Source of the DNA: Arenimonas sp049195245
Lineage (GTDB): Bacteria; Pseudomonadota; Gammaproteobacteria; Xanthomonadales; Xanthomonadaceae
Assembly (NCBI RefSeq): GCF_049195245.1
Contig: NZ_JBMIRR010000027.1
Span: 62,001-126,000, forward strand
Length of the DNA: 64,000 bases
Direction of reading: 5' to 3'
Shown here: positions 17,501 to 26,243 of the stretch, one piece after another
How the letters are laid out: every line of letters starts with the position of its first letter
How positions within the stretch are numbered: the stretch's first letter is position 1
Program-made: the position numbers and the translations under genes
Notes under the pieces: model-generated
Seen by the model: only the letters and a program-made list of their open reading frames with translations
What the model was told of the DNA's origin: nothing
The model's database searches: none

Positions 17501-18216
17501 ACAGATTGTCTTGCCTGCTGCTGCTGGCCGCACTCACCGCCTGCCAGCCCGCGCCGGTGGATCCGGCCTTCGACGAGGAAAAAGCGGCCGAGCTGCTGGC
17601 CGGCTACGAGGCCGCGCGCGCCGAGCAGGATTTCGAGATCGCCGAAGCGCGCGGCGACGAGCTGCGCCAGCGCCACGGGGAAACCCGCGCCGCCGAGACG
17701 GTGCGCGCGACCCTGGACGAAGTGCGCGCGGGCGCCGAGGCGATGCGCGAGTCGCGCCGCCTGAAGGCCCTGTGGGATTACCAGGCGATTCCGGCGGCGG
17801 GCGGCACCCAGCACACCGCCGCGATCTCCAGCCGCGTCGAGGTCGGCGAAGATGCCGACCTGTCGCTGGAAGAAGAAGTGCAGGTGGCGCCGATCCCCGA
17901 TGCCAAGCTGATCCTGCGGCGGCACCCGGAGTGGGGCGACAGTGTGTACCTGGTGCTGACCCAGCGCGATCTGGACTGTGGTCCGCCGTGCTCGCTGCAG
18001 ATTGCGTTCGACGACGGCGACTTCGAGCGCTTCGAAGGCGACCCGGCCGACACCGGCACCGGGCCGGCCCTGTTCATCGTCGAGCGCGAGCGTTTCCTGA
18101 AAGCGATGCAGGCCGCCAGGCGCGTGCGCATCAAGCTGCCGGGCAGTGCGCACCTGGCGCCGGCCTTCGAGTTCGAGGTGGGCGGCTTCCGCGCCAGGCC
18201 GGGCCTGCTCGACTGA
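17497..18216 (+). CDS. Predicted lipoprotein of unknown function
   Basis: 239 residues. The N-terminus is a lipoprotein signal (MNRLSCLLLLAALTACQPAP, lipobox LTAC, Cys16). The mature part begins with an acidic helical region (about 24-90), followed by a beta-rich segment around HPEWGDSVYLVLTQRDLDC with a GPPCSLQIAFDDG stretch. The two cysteines (DLDCGPPC) might form a disulfide in the periplasm. I do not recognise the family. Start chosen at 17497 because of the signal peptide and the ATGA overlap with the DUF455 gene. Function unknown; envelope location is inferred. Confidence 0.8.
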   Translation: MNRLSCLLLLAALTACQPAPVDPAFDEEKAAELLAGYEAARAEQDFEIAEARGDELRQRHGETRAAETVRATLDEVRAGAEAMRESRRLKALWDYQAIPAAGGTQHTAAISSRVEVGEDADLSLEEEVQVAPIPDAKLILRRHPEWGDSVYLVLTQRDLDCGPPCSLQIAFDDGDFERFEGDPADTGTGPALFIVERERFLKAMQAARRVRIKLPGSAHLAPAFEFEVGGFRARPGLLD

Positions 18217-18360
18217 TCCCCGTGCTCACGTCGAGAGCGCGGGGCGAATTCCTACCCCGGGTGACTGCGGGCTCCGATGGGATCACGACGGCGGCGTCGG
18301 CAATCTGCGGATCCGGGTGACGGGCGGCGCGGCCGCCGGCCCCGCACGAGGAGCCGCCGC

Positions 18361-18732
18361 ATGCGCCTGCCCTGGCATCGTCATCGCGCCCTGCAGCGCA
18401 GCCGCATCGAAGCGGTCGACGCGCTCTGGCAACAGCTTCGCGATCCGGCACGGTCCGGCTGCCGGTTCCGGCGCCAGCATCCGATCGCCGGCTACGTGGC
18501 CGACTTCGCCTGCGCCGAGGCTGGGCTGGTGGTGGAGGTGGATCGCGGCGACGTCCCCGAACGCCGTGATTACGACCGTCGCCGCACCGAGATCCTGGGC
18601 GTCGCCGGCTATCGCGTTCTGCGGGTGACGGGCGCGCAGGTGCTGTGTGATCCCGGATCGGTGCTTGCCTTGATCGCCGCGCACGTCGCGCAGCTGCCGC
18701 CGCGGCCTGCCGAACGGGCGCAGCGTGGCTAG
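18361..18732 (+). CDS. DUF559 domain protein (Vsr-like nuclease fold)
   Basis: A 123-residue protein. DUF559 proteins belong to the Vsr-like restriction-endonuclease superfamily. Seen here: FRRQHPIAGYVADFACAEA near residues 37-55, EVD near 60, and YRVLRVTGAQVL near the C-terminus. The usual ELDGGQH reads EVDRGDV in this copy, so the active site may be altered. The ATG at 18361 follows GAGG. Its stop shares the palindrome CTAG with the stop of lpxH on the other strand. Isolated DUF559 genes are common; no restriction or toxin partner is nearby. Confidence 0.8.
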   Translation: MRLPWHRHRALQRSRIEAVDALWQQLRDPARSGCRFRRQHPIAGYVADFACAEAGLVVEVDRGDVPERRDYDRRRTEILGVAGYRVLRVTGAQVLCDPGSVLALIAAHVAQLPPRPAERAQRG

Positions 18733-19445
18733 AGCCGGCTCAGCGCGATGCCTTCGGCCTGGACGCGCAGCACCGAGCCCTGCTCGTACCAGTCGCCCAG
18801 CACGATGCGCGTGGCGGGCCTGTCATCAAGCTGCAGCCGGTGCACGGCGGGGCGGTGGGTGTGGCCGTGGATCAGCCGGTCCACGCCGTAGGTGTGCATC
18901 AGCGCCTGCACCGCGTCCGGATTGACGTCGGTGATGGCCTCCGACACGCCGGCCTGGTGCTGCTGGCTGGCGGCGCGCGCCTGCGCGGCAAAGGCCTGGC
19001 GCGCGGCCAGCGGCTGGGAGAGGAAGGTGGACTGCCACGCGGGGTCGCGCACCTGGCGGCGAAAGGCCTGGTAGGCCGTGTCGTCGGTGCACAGCAGGTC
19101 GCCGTGCATCAGCAGGGTGGGGTGGCCGGCCAGCGACACCACGCAGGGATCGGGCAGCAGCTGCACGCCGCTGCGTTCCCGGATGCCCTGGCCGTAGAGG
19201 AAGTCGCGGTTGCCGCGCATCAGGTACACCGGCACGCCGGACTCGACCAGCGCACGCAGGCCGGCGCAGACCGCCGCGCCGGGTTCGCCCGGATCGTCAT
19301 CGCCGACCCAGGCCTCGAACAGGTCGCCCAGGATGTACAGGGCTTCGGCCTGCCGCGCCTCGCCGGCCAGCAGCGACAGGAACTGCTGCGTGATCGCGGG
19401 GCGCGACGGATCCAGATGCAGGTCCGACACCAGCAGCACCGTCAT
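18729..19445 (-). CDS. lpxH: UDP-2,3-diacylglucosamine diphosphatase
   Basis: Calcineurin-like phosphoesterase (238 residues) that cleaves UDP-2,3-diacylglucosamine to lipid X in lipid A synthesis, at the cytoplasmic face of the inner membrane. Metal motifs in order: SDLHLD near residue 8, GDLFEAWVGDD near 42, GNRDF near 79, HGDLL near 113, and HGHTHRPAVH near 195. The ATG at 19445 overlaps the stop of the upstream cyclophilin gene (ATGA). The cyclophilin-lpxH order also occurs in E. coli (ppiB-lpxH), which supports the call over a generic phosphoesterase. Confidence 0.94.
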   Translation of the reverse strand: MTVLLVSDLHLDPSRPAITQQFLSLLAGEARQAEALYILGDLFEAWVGDDDPGEPGAAVCAGLRALVESGVPVYLMRGNRDFLYGQGIRERSGVQLLPDPCVVSLAGHPTLLMHGDLLCTDDTAYQAFRRQVRDPAWQSTFLSQPLAARQAFAAQARAASQQHQAGVSEAITDVNPDAVQALMHTYGVDRLIHGHTHRPAVHRLQLDDRPATRIVLGDWYEQGSVLRVQAEGIALSRL

Positions 19446-20212
19446 GGCTGCGCCGGCTCGTCGGCAGGTGCAAGCGTGGCGCTGCCGGCGGCCACGGATG
19501 GCAGCACCTGCACGCGTTCGATCACCACCGGCGTCACCGGCACCCAGGCGGGGAAGGGCGGCTGGGCCGAGGTCGGCACCGCGGCAATGCGGTCCACCAC
19601 GTCCAGGCCCAGCACCACGCGTCCGAACACGGTGTAGCCGGCGGTGTAGGGACTGTCGGTACCGCTGGCATCGAGCTTCGGGTTGTCGACCAGGTTGATG
19701 AAGAACTGCGACGTGGCCGAATCCACCACGCCGCGGTCGCGCGCGGCGGCCAGCGTGCCGCGGCGATTGGACAGGCCGTTGCCGGCCTCGCTGCGTACCG
19801 GCGCGCGGGTGGGCTTCTGCTGCAGGTCTGGCGTGAAGGCCCCTGCCTGCACCAGCAGTCCCGGGATGACGCGATGGAAGATGGTGCCGTTGAAGTGGCC
19901 ATCGCGCGCATAGGCCAGGAAATTCTCGACCATGCGCGGCGCGGCGGCGGCATCGAGCTCGAGGGTGATCTCGCCCAGGCTGGTCACCACCAGCACGCGC
20001 GGCGATGCGGCCACTGTCGTCGGCGAGGGCAGGGCATCGGCGGCGGGCGCGCCTGGGGATGCGGGCGGGGCGGGCGCAGGCGTGGCGGCAGGCGCGGGCG
20101 GATTCGGGGAAGGCGCTGCGGTGGCCGGCGGCGCAGGCGTGGCGGTGGCCTGGGCATCGGCATTCGCCGACACCAGCAGCAGGCTCAGGCAAAGCAGGCA
20201 ACGCAGCAGCAT
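19442..20212 (-). CDS. Periplasmic peptidylprolyl isomerase (cyclophilin type)
   Basis: A 256-residue exported cyclophilin that catalyses proline cis-trans isomerisation. Signal peptide about residues 1-20, then a Pro/Ala-rich linker (about 21-70) before the catalytic domain. Seen in the domain: GTIFHRVIPGLLVQAGA, NRRGTLAAAR and SQFFINLVDN. Conserved Arg, Phe, Gln and Phe positions look intact, which suggests it is active. It is the first gene of a two-gene operon with lpxH. A second, more distant cyclophilin is encoded at 56698-57621. Confidence 0.9.
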   Translation of the reverse strand: MLLRCLLCLSLLLVSANADAQATATPAPPATAAPSPNPPAPAATPAPAPPASPGAPAADALPSPTTVAASPRVLVVTSLGEITLELDAAAAPRMVENFLAYARDGHFNGTIFHRVIPGLLVQAGAFTPDLQQKPTRAPVRSEAGNGLSNRRGTLAAARDRGVVDSATSQFFINLVDNPKLDASGTDSPYTAGYTVFGRVVLGLDVVDRIAAVPTSAQPPFPAWVPVTPVVIERVQVLPSVAAGSATLAPADEPAQP

Positions 20213-20344
20213 CCGGCCTCCGGGCCCGGCGAATCAGGCCACCATGGTAGCGCAGGCGCCGGTCGGCACCGGCGATGGCCCCGCGGGCGGGCCGGTCAAA
20301 TGGCGTAAAATGTGCGCCATTCCCTGCTTCCAGAGCGCGCCGCG

Positions 20345-21745
20345 ATGACCTGCCGCACCCGTTTCGCCCCCAGCCCCACCGGCTTCCTGCACATCGGCGG
20401 TGCCCGCACGGCGCTGTACTGCTATCTGGAGGCGCGCCGCCGCGGTGGCCAGTTCATCCTGCGGGTCGAGGACACCGACCGCGAGCGCAGCACCCAGGAA
20501 GCCATCGACGCCATCCTGCTGGCGATGGACTGGCTGGGCCTGGAGTACGACGAGGGCCCGGTCTTCCAGACCCAGCGCCTGGACCGCTACCGCGAGGTGG
20601 CCGAAAAGATGGTTGCCGACGGCACCGCCTACTACGCCTACGAAACCCGCGAGGAGCTCGACGCCGCGCGCGACGCCGCCATGGCCGCCAAGGAGAAACC
20701 GCGCTACAACGGCCACTACCGCGACCTCAATGCGCCCTGGCGCGACGATCCCAACCGGGTCATCCGCTTCAAGAACCCGATCGGCGGCAGCGTGGTGTTC
20801 GAGGACAAGATCAAGGGCCGCATCGAGTGGAGCAATGACGAGCTCGACGACCTGGTGATCTTCCGTCCCGACGGCTACCCCACGTACAACTTCGCGGTGG
20901 TGGTGGACGACCTGGACATGGGCATTACCGACGTCATCCGCGGCGACGACCATGTGAACAACACGCCGCGCCAGATCAACATCTACAGGGCGCTGGGCGC
21001 GACCGTGCCGCACTTCGCGCACATGCCGATGATCCTCGACCCCGAGGGCGCCAAGCTGAGCAAGCGCTCGGGCGCGGCGAATGTGATGTCGTACAAGGAA
21101 GAGGGTTACCTGCCGCATGCGCTGGTCAACTACCTGGCGCGGCTGGGCTGGTCGCACGGCGACCAGGAGATATTCAGTCGCGACGAACTCAAGTCGCTGT
21201 TCGCGATCGAGGACGTCAACCAGAAGGCCTCGCGCCTGGACCCGGCCAAGCTGGGCTGGCTCAACCAGCACTATCTCAAGACCGACGATCCGGCCGAGGT
21301 GGCGAAACATTTCGTGCCGCAGCTGCTGGCGCACGGATACGACCTGGCCCTCGGCCCGGATCCGGCCGACGTGGTGGTGGCGCTGCGCGACCGCGTGCAG
21401 ACGCTGAAGGAAATGGCCGAGCGCGCTGCCGTCTGGTACCAGCCCCTGGTCGAATACGATGCGGCGGCTGTCGCCAAGCACCTGGTGCCGGCCGCCGCCG
21501 CGCCGCTGTCGGCGGTGCGCGAGCACCTGGCCGCGCTGCCGCAGTGGACCGTGGAAGCGGTGCACGGCGCCATGCAGGCCACCGGCGAGACGCTGGGCCT
21601 GGGCCTGGGCAAGATCGCCCAGCCCCTGCGCGTGGCGATCACCGGCACCCAGGTCAGCCCCTCGATCGACCACACGGTCTACCTCGCCGGCCGCGACCAG
21701 GCGCTGGCCCGCATCGACGCGGCCCTGGCCCGGATTGCCGCCTGA
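20345..21745 (+). CDS. gltX: Glutamyl-tRNA synthetase
   Basis: Charges tRNA-Glu with glutamate (class Ic). 466 residues, the usual length. The HIGH-like motif FLHIGGARTA begins near residue 13, and the KMSKS-like motif AKLSKRSGA lies near 236. The anticodon-binding domain forms the C-terminal third. I chose the ATG at 20345 because homology begins at TRFAPSPTG; a GTG at 20312 in the same frame would add 11 residues without homology. It is followed closely by zur, which is probably read from its own promoter. Confidence 0.96.
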   Translation: MTCRTRFAPSPTGFLHIGGARTALYCYLEARRRGGQFILRVEDTDRERSTQEAIDAILLAMDWLGLEYDEGPVFQTQRLDRYREVAEKMVADGTAYYAYETREELDAARDAAMAAKEKPRYNGHYRDLNAPWRDDPNRVIRFKNPIGGSVVFEDKIKGRIEWSNDELDDLVIFRPDGYPTYNFAVVVDDLDMGITDVIRGDDHVNNTPRQINIYRALGATVPHFAHMPMILDPEGAKLSKRSGAANVMSYKEEGYLPHALVNYLARLGWSHGDQEIFSRDELKSLFAIEDVNQKASRLDPAKLGWLNQHYLKTDDPAEVAKHFVPQLLAHGYDLALGPDPADVVVALRDRVQTLKEMAERAAVWYQPLVEYDAAAVAKHLVPAAAAPLSAVREHLAALPQWTVEAVHGAMQATGETLGLGLGKIAQPLRVAITGTQVSPSIDHTVYLAGRDQALARIDAALARIAA

Positions 21746-21809
21746 ACCGCGGCCCGGGCGGCGCTTGCCGCGAATTGATTTAGTCACGCCCAGGGCCCAC
21801 CCTAGACCC

Positions 21810-22298
21810 ATGTCCAAGACCGCCCACGCGCACGACTGCACCAGCCCCGAGCACCACGTGCACGATGCCGGTGGCTACCTGCAGGCGGTCGGCCAGGCCT
21901 GCGAAGCCCGCGGTGTGCGGCTTACCCCGCTGCGTGCACAGGTGCTGGGCCTGATCGCGGAAGCCGGCAAGCCGGTGAAGGCCTACGACCTGCTCGATTC
22001 GATGAAGGCGCTCAACGGCACCAGCGCGCCACCCACGGTGTACCGCGCGCTCGACTTCCTGCTCGAGCAGGGCTTCATCCATCGCCTCGCCTCGGTCAAC
22101 GCCTTCGTCGGCTGCCACCATCCCAACGAGCCGCACTCGGTCCCTTTCCTCATCTGTGACCAGTGCCAGGCGGCGGTCGAGCTGGAAGGCGAGCGCATCC
22201 CGCGGCTGCTCGACGCGCAGGCCAAGGCGCTGGGCTTCGTCCCGCGTGCGCAGACGCTGGAAGTGCACGGCCTGTGCGCGGCATGTTCGGCGGCCTGA
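21810..22298 (+). CDS. zur: Zinc uptake regulator, Fur family
   Basis: A 162-residue Fur-family repressor. N-terminal winged helix (about 20-95, with VRLTPLRAQVLGLI and PPTVYRALDFLLEQGFIHRL), then a dimerisation domain with CDQC near residue 116 and CAAC near 158, which together form a typical structural zinc site. A His-rich start (HAHDCTSPEHHVH) and the nearby TonB receptor, MerC-like gene and Zur-like boxes favour Zur over Fur or PerR. It would repress zinc-uptake genes when zinc is plentiful. The next gene starts 16 bases inside its end. Confidence 0.88.
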   Translation: MSKTAHAHDCTSPEHHVHDAGGYLQAVGQACEARGVRLTPLRAQVLGLIAEAGKPVKAYDLLDSMKALNGTSAPPTVYRALDFLLEQGFIHRLASVNAFVGCHHPNEPHSVPFLICDQCQAAVELEGERIPRLLDAQAKALGFVPRAQTLEVHGLCAACSAA

Positions 22299-23548
22299 GC
22301 CGCCAGGGCCTGGCCCTGGCCTTGGGAATGCTGGCCGGCGCGGCCGCAGCGCAGGACTTCCCGGTCGATCCGCCCGCCGGCGCGCAGCCCGCCACCACGC
22401 CGCCCGCCGGCATCGCCAAACCCGAACTGCCGCCGGCGCCTGAACTGGTCACGCCGCTGGCGATCCTGGACCGCCTGGTGGTGCCGGGCACGCGGCTGCA
22501 GCTGGAATGGCGCCCCGGCGGCGGCATCAGCAATGCCGAGATTCCCAGCCCGGTGATCGTGGCCCGCGGCGCGATGGCCGGCCCGGTGCTGTGCCTCACC
22601 GCCGGCATCCACGGCGACGAGATCAACGGCGTGGAGATCGTGCGCCGGCTCTCGCATTCGGTCGATCCGACGCGGCTGGCGGGCACGGTGATCGGCGTGC
22701 CGATCGTCAACGTGTTCGGCTATTCGCGCGGCTCGCGCTACCTGCCCGACCGGCGCGACCTCAACCGCTATTTCCCGGGCAGCCGCCACGGCAGCATCGC
22801 CTCGCGCATCGCCAATGGTTTTTTCCAGGACATCGTGCGCCACTGCGACATGCTGGTGGATTTCCACACCGGGTCGTTCGAACGCAGCAACCTGCCGCAG
22901 GTGCGCGCCGACCTGACCAACCCCGAAGTGCTTGAATTCACGCGCGGCTTCGGCTCCACCGTGGTGCTGCACAGCGACGGCAACAAGGGCATGCTGCGGG
23001 TCGCCGCCACGGCCGTCGGCATTCCCGCGGTGACCTTCGAAGCCGGTGCGCCCACCCGGCTCGAGCCGGCGGAGATCGCGCAGGCGGTGTCCGCCATCGA
23101 GCGGCTGATGATGAAACTGGCCATGCGCGAAGATCCGCAGGCCAAGTCCGATTCGCCGATCGACATCACCAGCGTGATGCTGGAAGCGCCCGAGCCGGCG
23201 CCGATCTTCCTGGATTCCCGCTGGGTACGCGCCAATTCCGGCGGGCTGCTGATCAGCGACGTCAGCCTGGGCCAGCGCGTGCTGGCGGGTCAGCGCCTGG
23301 GTCGCGTGATCGACCCGGTCAGCAACGTCGAGCGCTTCATCCTGGCGCCGGTGCCCGGCCGCGTGATCGGCATGTCGCAGAACCAGGCCGTGCTACCCGG
23401 CTATGCCGCCTTCCACCTGGGAACCGAAACCAGCGAACAGCAGGCCGTGCGCGAAGCGGCCGAACCGCAGCCGCCGGCCGCAGTGGCCGAGGATCCCGAG
23501 GACCGCCCGGAGGCGGCCGACAGCGACGACGGCGCCGACTTCGAGTGA
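22283..23548 (+). CDS. Exported succinylglutamate desuccinylase/aspartoacylase family protein
   Basis: A 421-residue zinc-dependent acyl hydrolase homologue (AstE/AspA, M14 peptidase fold). Zinc motif AGIHGDEINGVE (His and Glu ligands) near residue 110, third His in DFHTG near 195, and Arg/Asn stretches typical of the family (RRDLNRYFPG). An apparent signal peptide (MFGGLSRQGLALALGMLAG, ending AAAAQ near residue 23) would export it, unlike cytoplasmic AstE. The final 40 residues are acidic and low-complexity. Its start overlaps zur by 16 bases. Possibly a periplasmic amidohydrolase or cell-wall enzyme; substrate unknown. Confidence 0.82.
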   Translation: MFGGLSRQGLALALGMLAGAAAAQDFPVDPPAGAQPATTPPAGIAKPELPPAPELVTPLAILDRLVVPGTRLQLEWRPGGGISNAEIPSPVIVARGAMAGPVLCLTAGIHGDEINGVEIVRRLSHSVDPTRLAGTVIGVPIVNVFGYSRGSRYLPDRRDLNRYFPGSRHGSIASRIANGFFQDIVRHCDMLVDFHTGSFERSNLPQVRADLTNPEVLEFTRGFGSTVVLHSDGNKGMLRVAATAVGIPAVTFEAGAPTRLEPAEIAQAVSAIERLMMKLAMREDPQAKSDSPIDITSVMLEAPEPAPIFLDSRWVRANSGGLLISDVSLGQRVLAGQRLGRVIDPVSNVERFILAPVPGRVIGMSQNQAVLPGYAAFHLGTETSEQQAVREAAEPQPPAAVAEDPEDRPEAADSDDGADFE

Positions 23549-23566
23549 AGCCGGCACCGCGGGCCC

Positions 23567-25675
23567 TCAGAAACTGACGCGCAGGCCCACCGCCAGGTTG
23601 CGCCCGGGCAGCGGCGCAAAATCCTTCAGGTAGGACGTGTGCACGCGGGCCTCCTCGTCGGTGAGGTTGCGGCCTTCCAGGAAGGCCTCCCAGCCGGTTC
23701 CGCCCACGTCCCAGTGGTAGGCCAGGCCGGCGTCGATCAGGGTGTAGCCGTCGGTTGCCGATTCGAGTTCGGCGACGTCGTCCTGGTCGGCGACGCGGAT
23801 CGCGCCGATGCGGGCGCGCCATCCGTCCATCGACCAGTTCAGGTCGGCGCCGACGCGGCCCGGGGCGATGCGCGGCAGGCGGCCACCGCCGTCGAGCTTC
23901 GCGTCCACGCCATCGGCGAACACGCGCAGGGCCCAGAGGCCGCTGGCGTTCTCGAACAGCTCCACCGTGCCTTCCGCTTCCCAGCCGGTGAATTTCGCGT
24001 CGCCCTGCACCCAGGCGCGCACCGGCAACTCGTCTTGCTCCAGGCCGGTCTCGGCCAGGTAGATGAAGTCGTCGTAGCGCGACTGGTACACCGAGACCTT
24101 GCCCTCGAAGCGGCCCTGGTGCAGGTGCAGGCCGATCTCCCCGCTCACCGCCGTCTCGGTGTCCAGCGTGGCGTCGCCGATCTCGAAGCTCTGGGTGGCG
24201 ATGTGCGGGCCGTCCGAGAACAGTTCTTCAGCGGTCGGCGCGCGCTGCGCGCGGTCGAGGTTGACGCTCAGGTGCATCAGGTCGCTGAAGTGCCACAGGC
24301 CGCCGACCGCCAGGCTGGTGGCGTTGTGGTCGCGGCCCGGGCCGTTCTCGGGATCGATGCTGACGCGGTCGTGGCGCGCGCCCAGCTCGATCTTGAAGTC
24401 GCCGAACTCACGCTCCTGCAGCACGAACAGGCCGACGTCGCGGGTGATGGACGGCGGCACGAAGGCCTCGTCGCCGATCGCCTCGAAATCGCGGTGGCCG
24501 TACTGCAGGCCGAACGCGCCGCGCCAGCCGTTGATCTCGTTCTGCACGGCTTCGATGCGGCCTTCGGTGCCCACGTTCTCGAACACCGTGCCCACCTCGT
24601 CGCCCTCGAACTCGGTGTGCTCGTAGTGGCTGCGGGTGACGCGGTAGCTGATCTCCTGCAGCGGGCCGACGCCGCGCACGCCGCCGCGGAACTCGAAGCG
24701 GTCCTGGCGCATGTCCAGGCGCACGACCTCGCCTTCTTCCCCGGCTTTCGCGCCCAGCACCTGGTCCTCTTCCTCATGTTCGTGTTCGTGCGCACCGGGG
24801 GGAATGCCGTAGTTGGTGCGGTAGGTGCTGGCCGCCGCGCCAAACCACGCCTTGTCACCGAGCCAGCTGCCGCCGAGGGCGCCGCCCTCGGTGGTCAGCG
24901 AGCTGTTGGGCAGGCGGCCCCGCGCGAAGTGGTCCGGGTCTTCTCCCTCGGCCAGTTCCTCGGCGACCAGCTCCGGCGAGAAGGCGTAGCCGGGGATGCG
25001 GTAGTCGCCGCTGTCGCGCCGGAACAGGTCGGCATGGAAGGTGACCTGGCCGGCATCGGCATCCAGGCGTGCCATGCCGGTGCTCTCGTCGGCGGCGCTG
25101 CCGTGCCGGATCTCGGCGCGGCCGCTCATCGCGCGCCCGGCCGGCGCGGTGGGCACGCGGCCGTCGACCACGTTGACGGCGCCGCCGATGGCGCCGCTGC
25201 CGTAGAGCAGGGTGGCCGGACCCTTGAGCACTTCAATCTGGTCGGCCAGGAAAGGCTCGATGGTGACGGCGTGGTCCACGCTGACGGTGGACACATCCAG
25301 CGCGGAGGTGCCGCCGCTGAGGACCTGCACGCGCGCGCCGTCCTGGCCGCGGATGATCGGGCGGCCCACGCCGGCGCCGAAGTAGGACGACTGCACGCCG
25401 GTCTGGCGCTCCAGCGTCTCGCCCAGGGTGCCGGCCTTGCGCGCGTCCAGGGTCTCGCCGGTCAGCACGTCCACCGGGCGCGCGAGGTTCTCGATGGCGT
25501 TGCGCAGCGGGGTGGCGGTGACTTCGATCTGGTCCAGGGTGCGGGCGGTGTCGTGGCCGTGGTCCTCGGCGTCGGTGGCATCGGCCGGGGCGCCCTGGGA
25601 CTGGGCCAGGGCCAGTCCGGGCAGGGCCAGAAGCACGGCCATGACGAGGGGAGCGCGGCGCAGGGATCGGGTCAT
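23567..25675 (-). CDS. TonB-dependent outer-membrane receptor, probable zinc receptor (ZnuD-like)
   Basis: A 702-residue TonB-dependent receptor: signal peptide (about 1-25, ending ALAQ), plug domain with QIEVTATPLRNAIENLARPV and QIEVLKGPATLLYGSGAIGG (about 45-170), and a beta-barrel ending GLRVSF. Histidine- and glutamate-rich patches (DAEDHGHD at the N-terminus and AHEHEHEEED near residue 297) fit a metal-capturing receptor such as ZnuD. Its start codon lies beside a Zur-box-like sequence and it sits close to zur. The zinc assignment is inferred; another metal or a metallophore is possible. Confidence 0.82.
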   Translation of the reverse strand: MTRSLRRAPLVMAVLLALPGLALAQSQGAPADATDAEDHGHDTARTLDQIEVTATPLRNAIENLARPVDVLTGETLDARKAGTLGETLERQTGVQSSYFGAGVGRPIIRGQDGARVQVLSGGTSALDVSTVSVDHAVTIEPFLADQIEVLKGPATLLYGSGAIGGAVNVVDGRVPTAPAGRAMSGRAEIRHGSAADESTGMARLDADAGQVTFHADLFRRDSGDYRIPGYAFSPELVAEELAEGEDPDHFARGRLPNSSLTTEGGALGGSWLGDKAWFGAAASTYRTNYGIPPGAHEHEHEEEDQVLGAKAGEEGEVVRLDMRQDRFEFRGGVRGVGPLQEISYRVTRSHYEHTEFEGDEVGTVFENVGTEGRIEAVQNEINGWRGAFGLQYGHRDFEAIGDEAFVPPSITRDVGLFVLQEREFGDFKIELGARHDRVSIDPENGPGRDHNATSLAVGGLWHFSDLMHLSVNLDRAQRAPTAEELFSDGPHIATQSFEIGDATLDTETAVSGEIGLHLHQGRFEGKVSVYQSRYDDFIYLAETGLEQDELPVRAWVQGDAKFTGWEAEGTVELFENASGLWALRVFADGVDAKLDGGGRLPRIAPGRVGADLNWSMDGWRARIGAIRVADQDDVAELESATDGYTLIDAGLAYHWDVGGTGWEAFLEGRNLTDEEARVHTSYLKDFAPLPGRNLAVGLRVSF

Positions 25676-25726
25676 TGTTATATAGTCCGGTTGCTGGAGA
25701 GTGGGTGCAATGTTATATTATTCCAA
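25676..25726. promoter_or_regulatory. Two Zur-box-like repeats in the divergent receptor/MerC promoter
   Basis: TGTTATAT occurs twice in the same orientation, at 25676-25683 and 25711-25718, exactly 35 bases apart. The downstream copy is ATGTTATATTAT, close to the half of the known gammaproteobacterial Zur consensus ATGTTATANTATAACAT. The upstream copy abuts the receptor's start codon at 25675. This is the only AT-rich stretch in the neighbourhood. It would allow Zur to repress both divergent genes. Confidence 0.7.
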
Positions 25727-25750
25727 CTCAAGGGCAATCCCCCGGACGTC

Positions 25751-26161
25751 ATGGTCGCCATAGTGAAATCAAGCAAGCTGCACCTGCCGCCCTGGGCGGA
25801 CCGCCTCGGCGCGGTCGGCGCCTTCATCTGCGCGCTGCACTGCGCGCTGGTGCCGGTGGCGCTGGCGGTCGTGCCGGCGCTGGGCATGGGCCTGGTGGCC
25901 TGGCATGGTTTCGAGGTGGGCTTCAGCGTGTTCGCCACCGTGCTGGCCGTGGTCAGCCTGGTGCTGGGCTATCGCAACCACCGCGCCTACCACGCCTGGC
26001 TGCTGGTCACGCCGGGGCTGGTGCTGATCTGGGGTTCGCTGCTGGTGCCGGCCCTGCATGCCTCCACCACCTGGCACGGCGTGGCGATGGCGGTGGGCGG
26101 CGTGCTGATCTCGGCCGCGCACCTGGTCAACCTGCGACTGTCCTACGGCCACACGCACTGA
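25751..26161 (+). CDS. MerC domain membrane protein
   Basis: A 136-residue inner-membrane protein with four hydrophobic helices (about 15-40, 45-65, 73-90 and 100-125). The MerC-like core ICALHCALVP has two cysteines (CxxxC) in the first helix. MerC proteins carry mercury or other soft metals across the membrane. No mer operon is present, and the gene is divergent from the TonB receptor across the Zur-like boxes, so a zinc-related role is inferred. The C-terminus ends SYGHTH, with two histidines. Confidence 0.8.
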   Translation: MVAIVKSSKLHLPPWADRLGAVGAFICALHCALVPVALAVVPALGMGLVAWHGFEVGFSVFATVLAVVSLVLGYRNHRAYHAWLLVTPGLVLIWGSLLVPALHASTTWHGVAMAVGGVLISAAHLVNLRLSYGHTH

Positions 26162-26243
26162 GCCCGGTGGCCGGCCATCTTGGTCGGCAGGGCCCGCGGT
26201 GATAGGCTACGCGCCTCACCGCACATCATTTCAAGGAATCACC

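Noticed and set aside
23639..25750. Plus-strand open frame running through the TonB receptor into the MerC gene
   Set aside because: Only the part from 25751 on resembles a protein family; the rest is antisense to the receptor.
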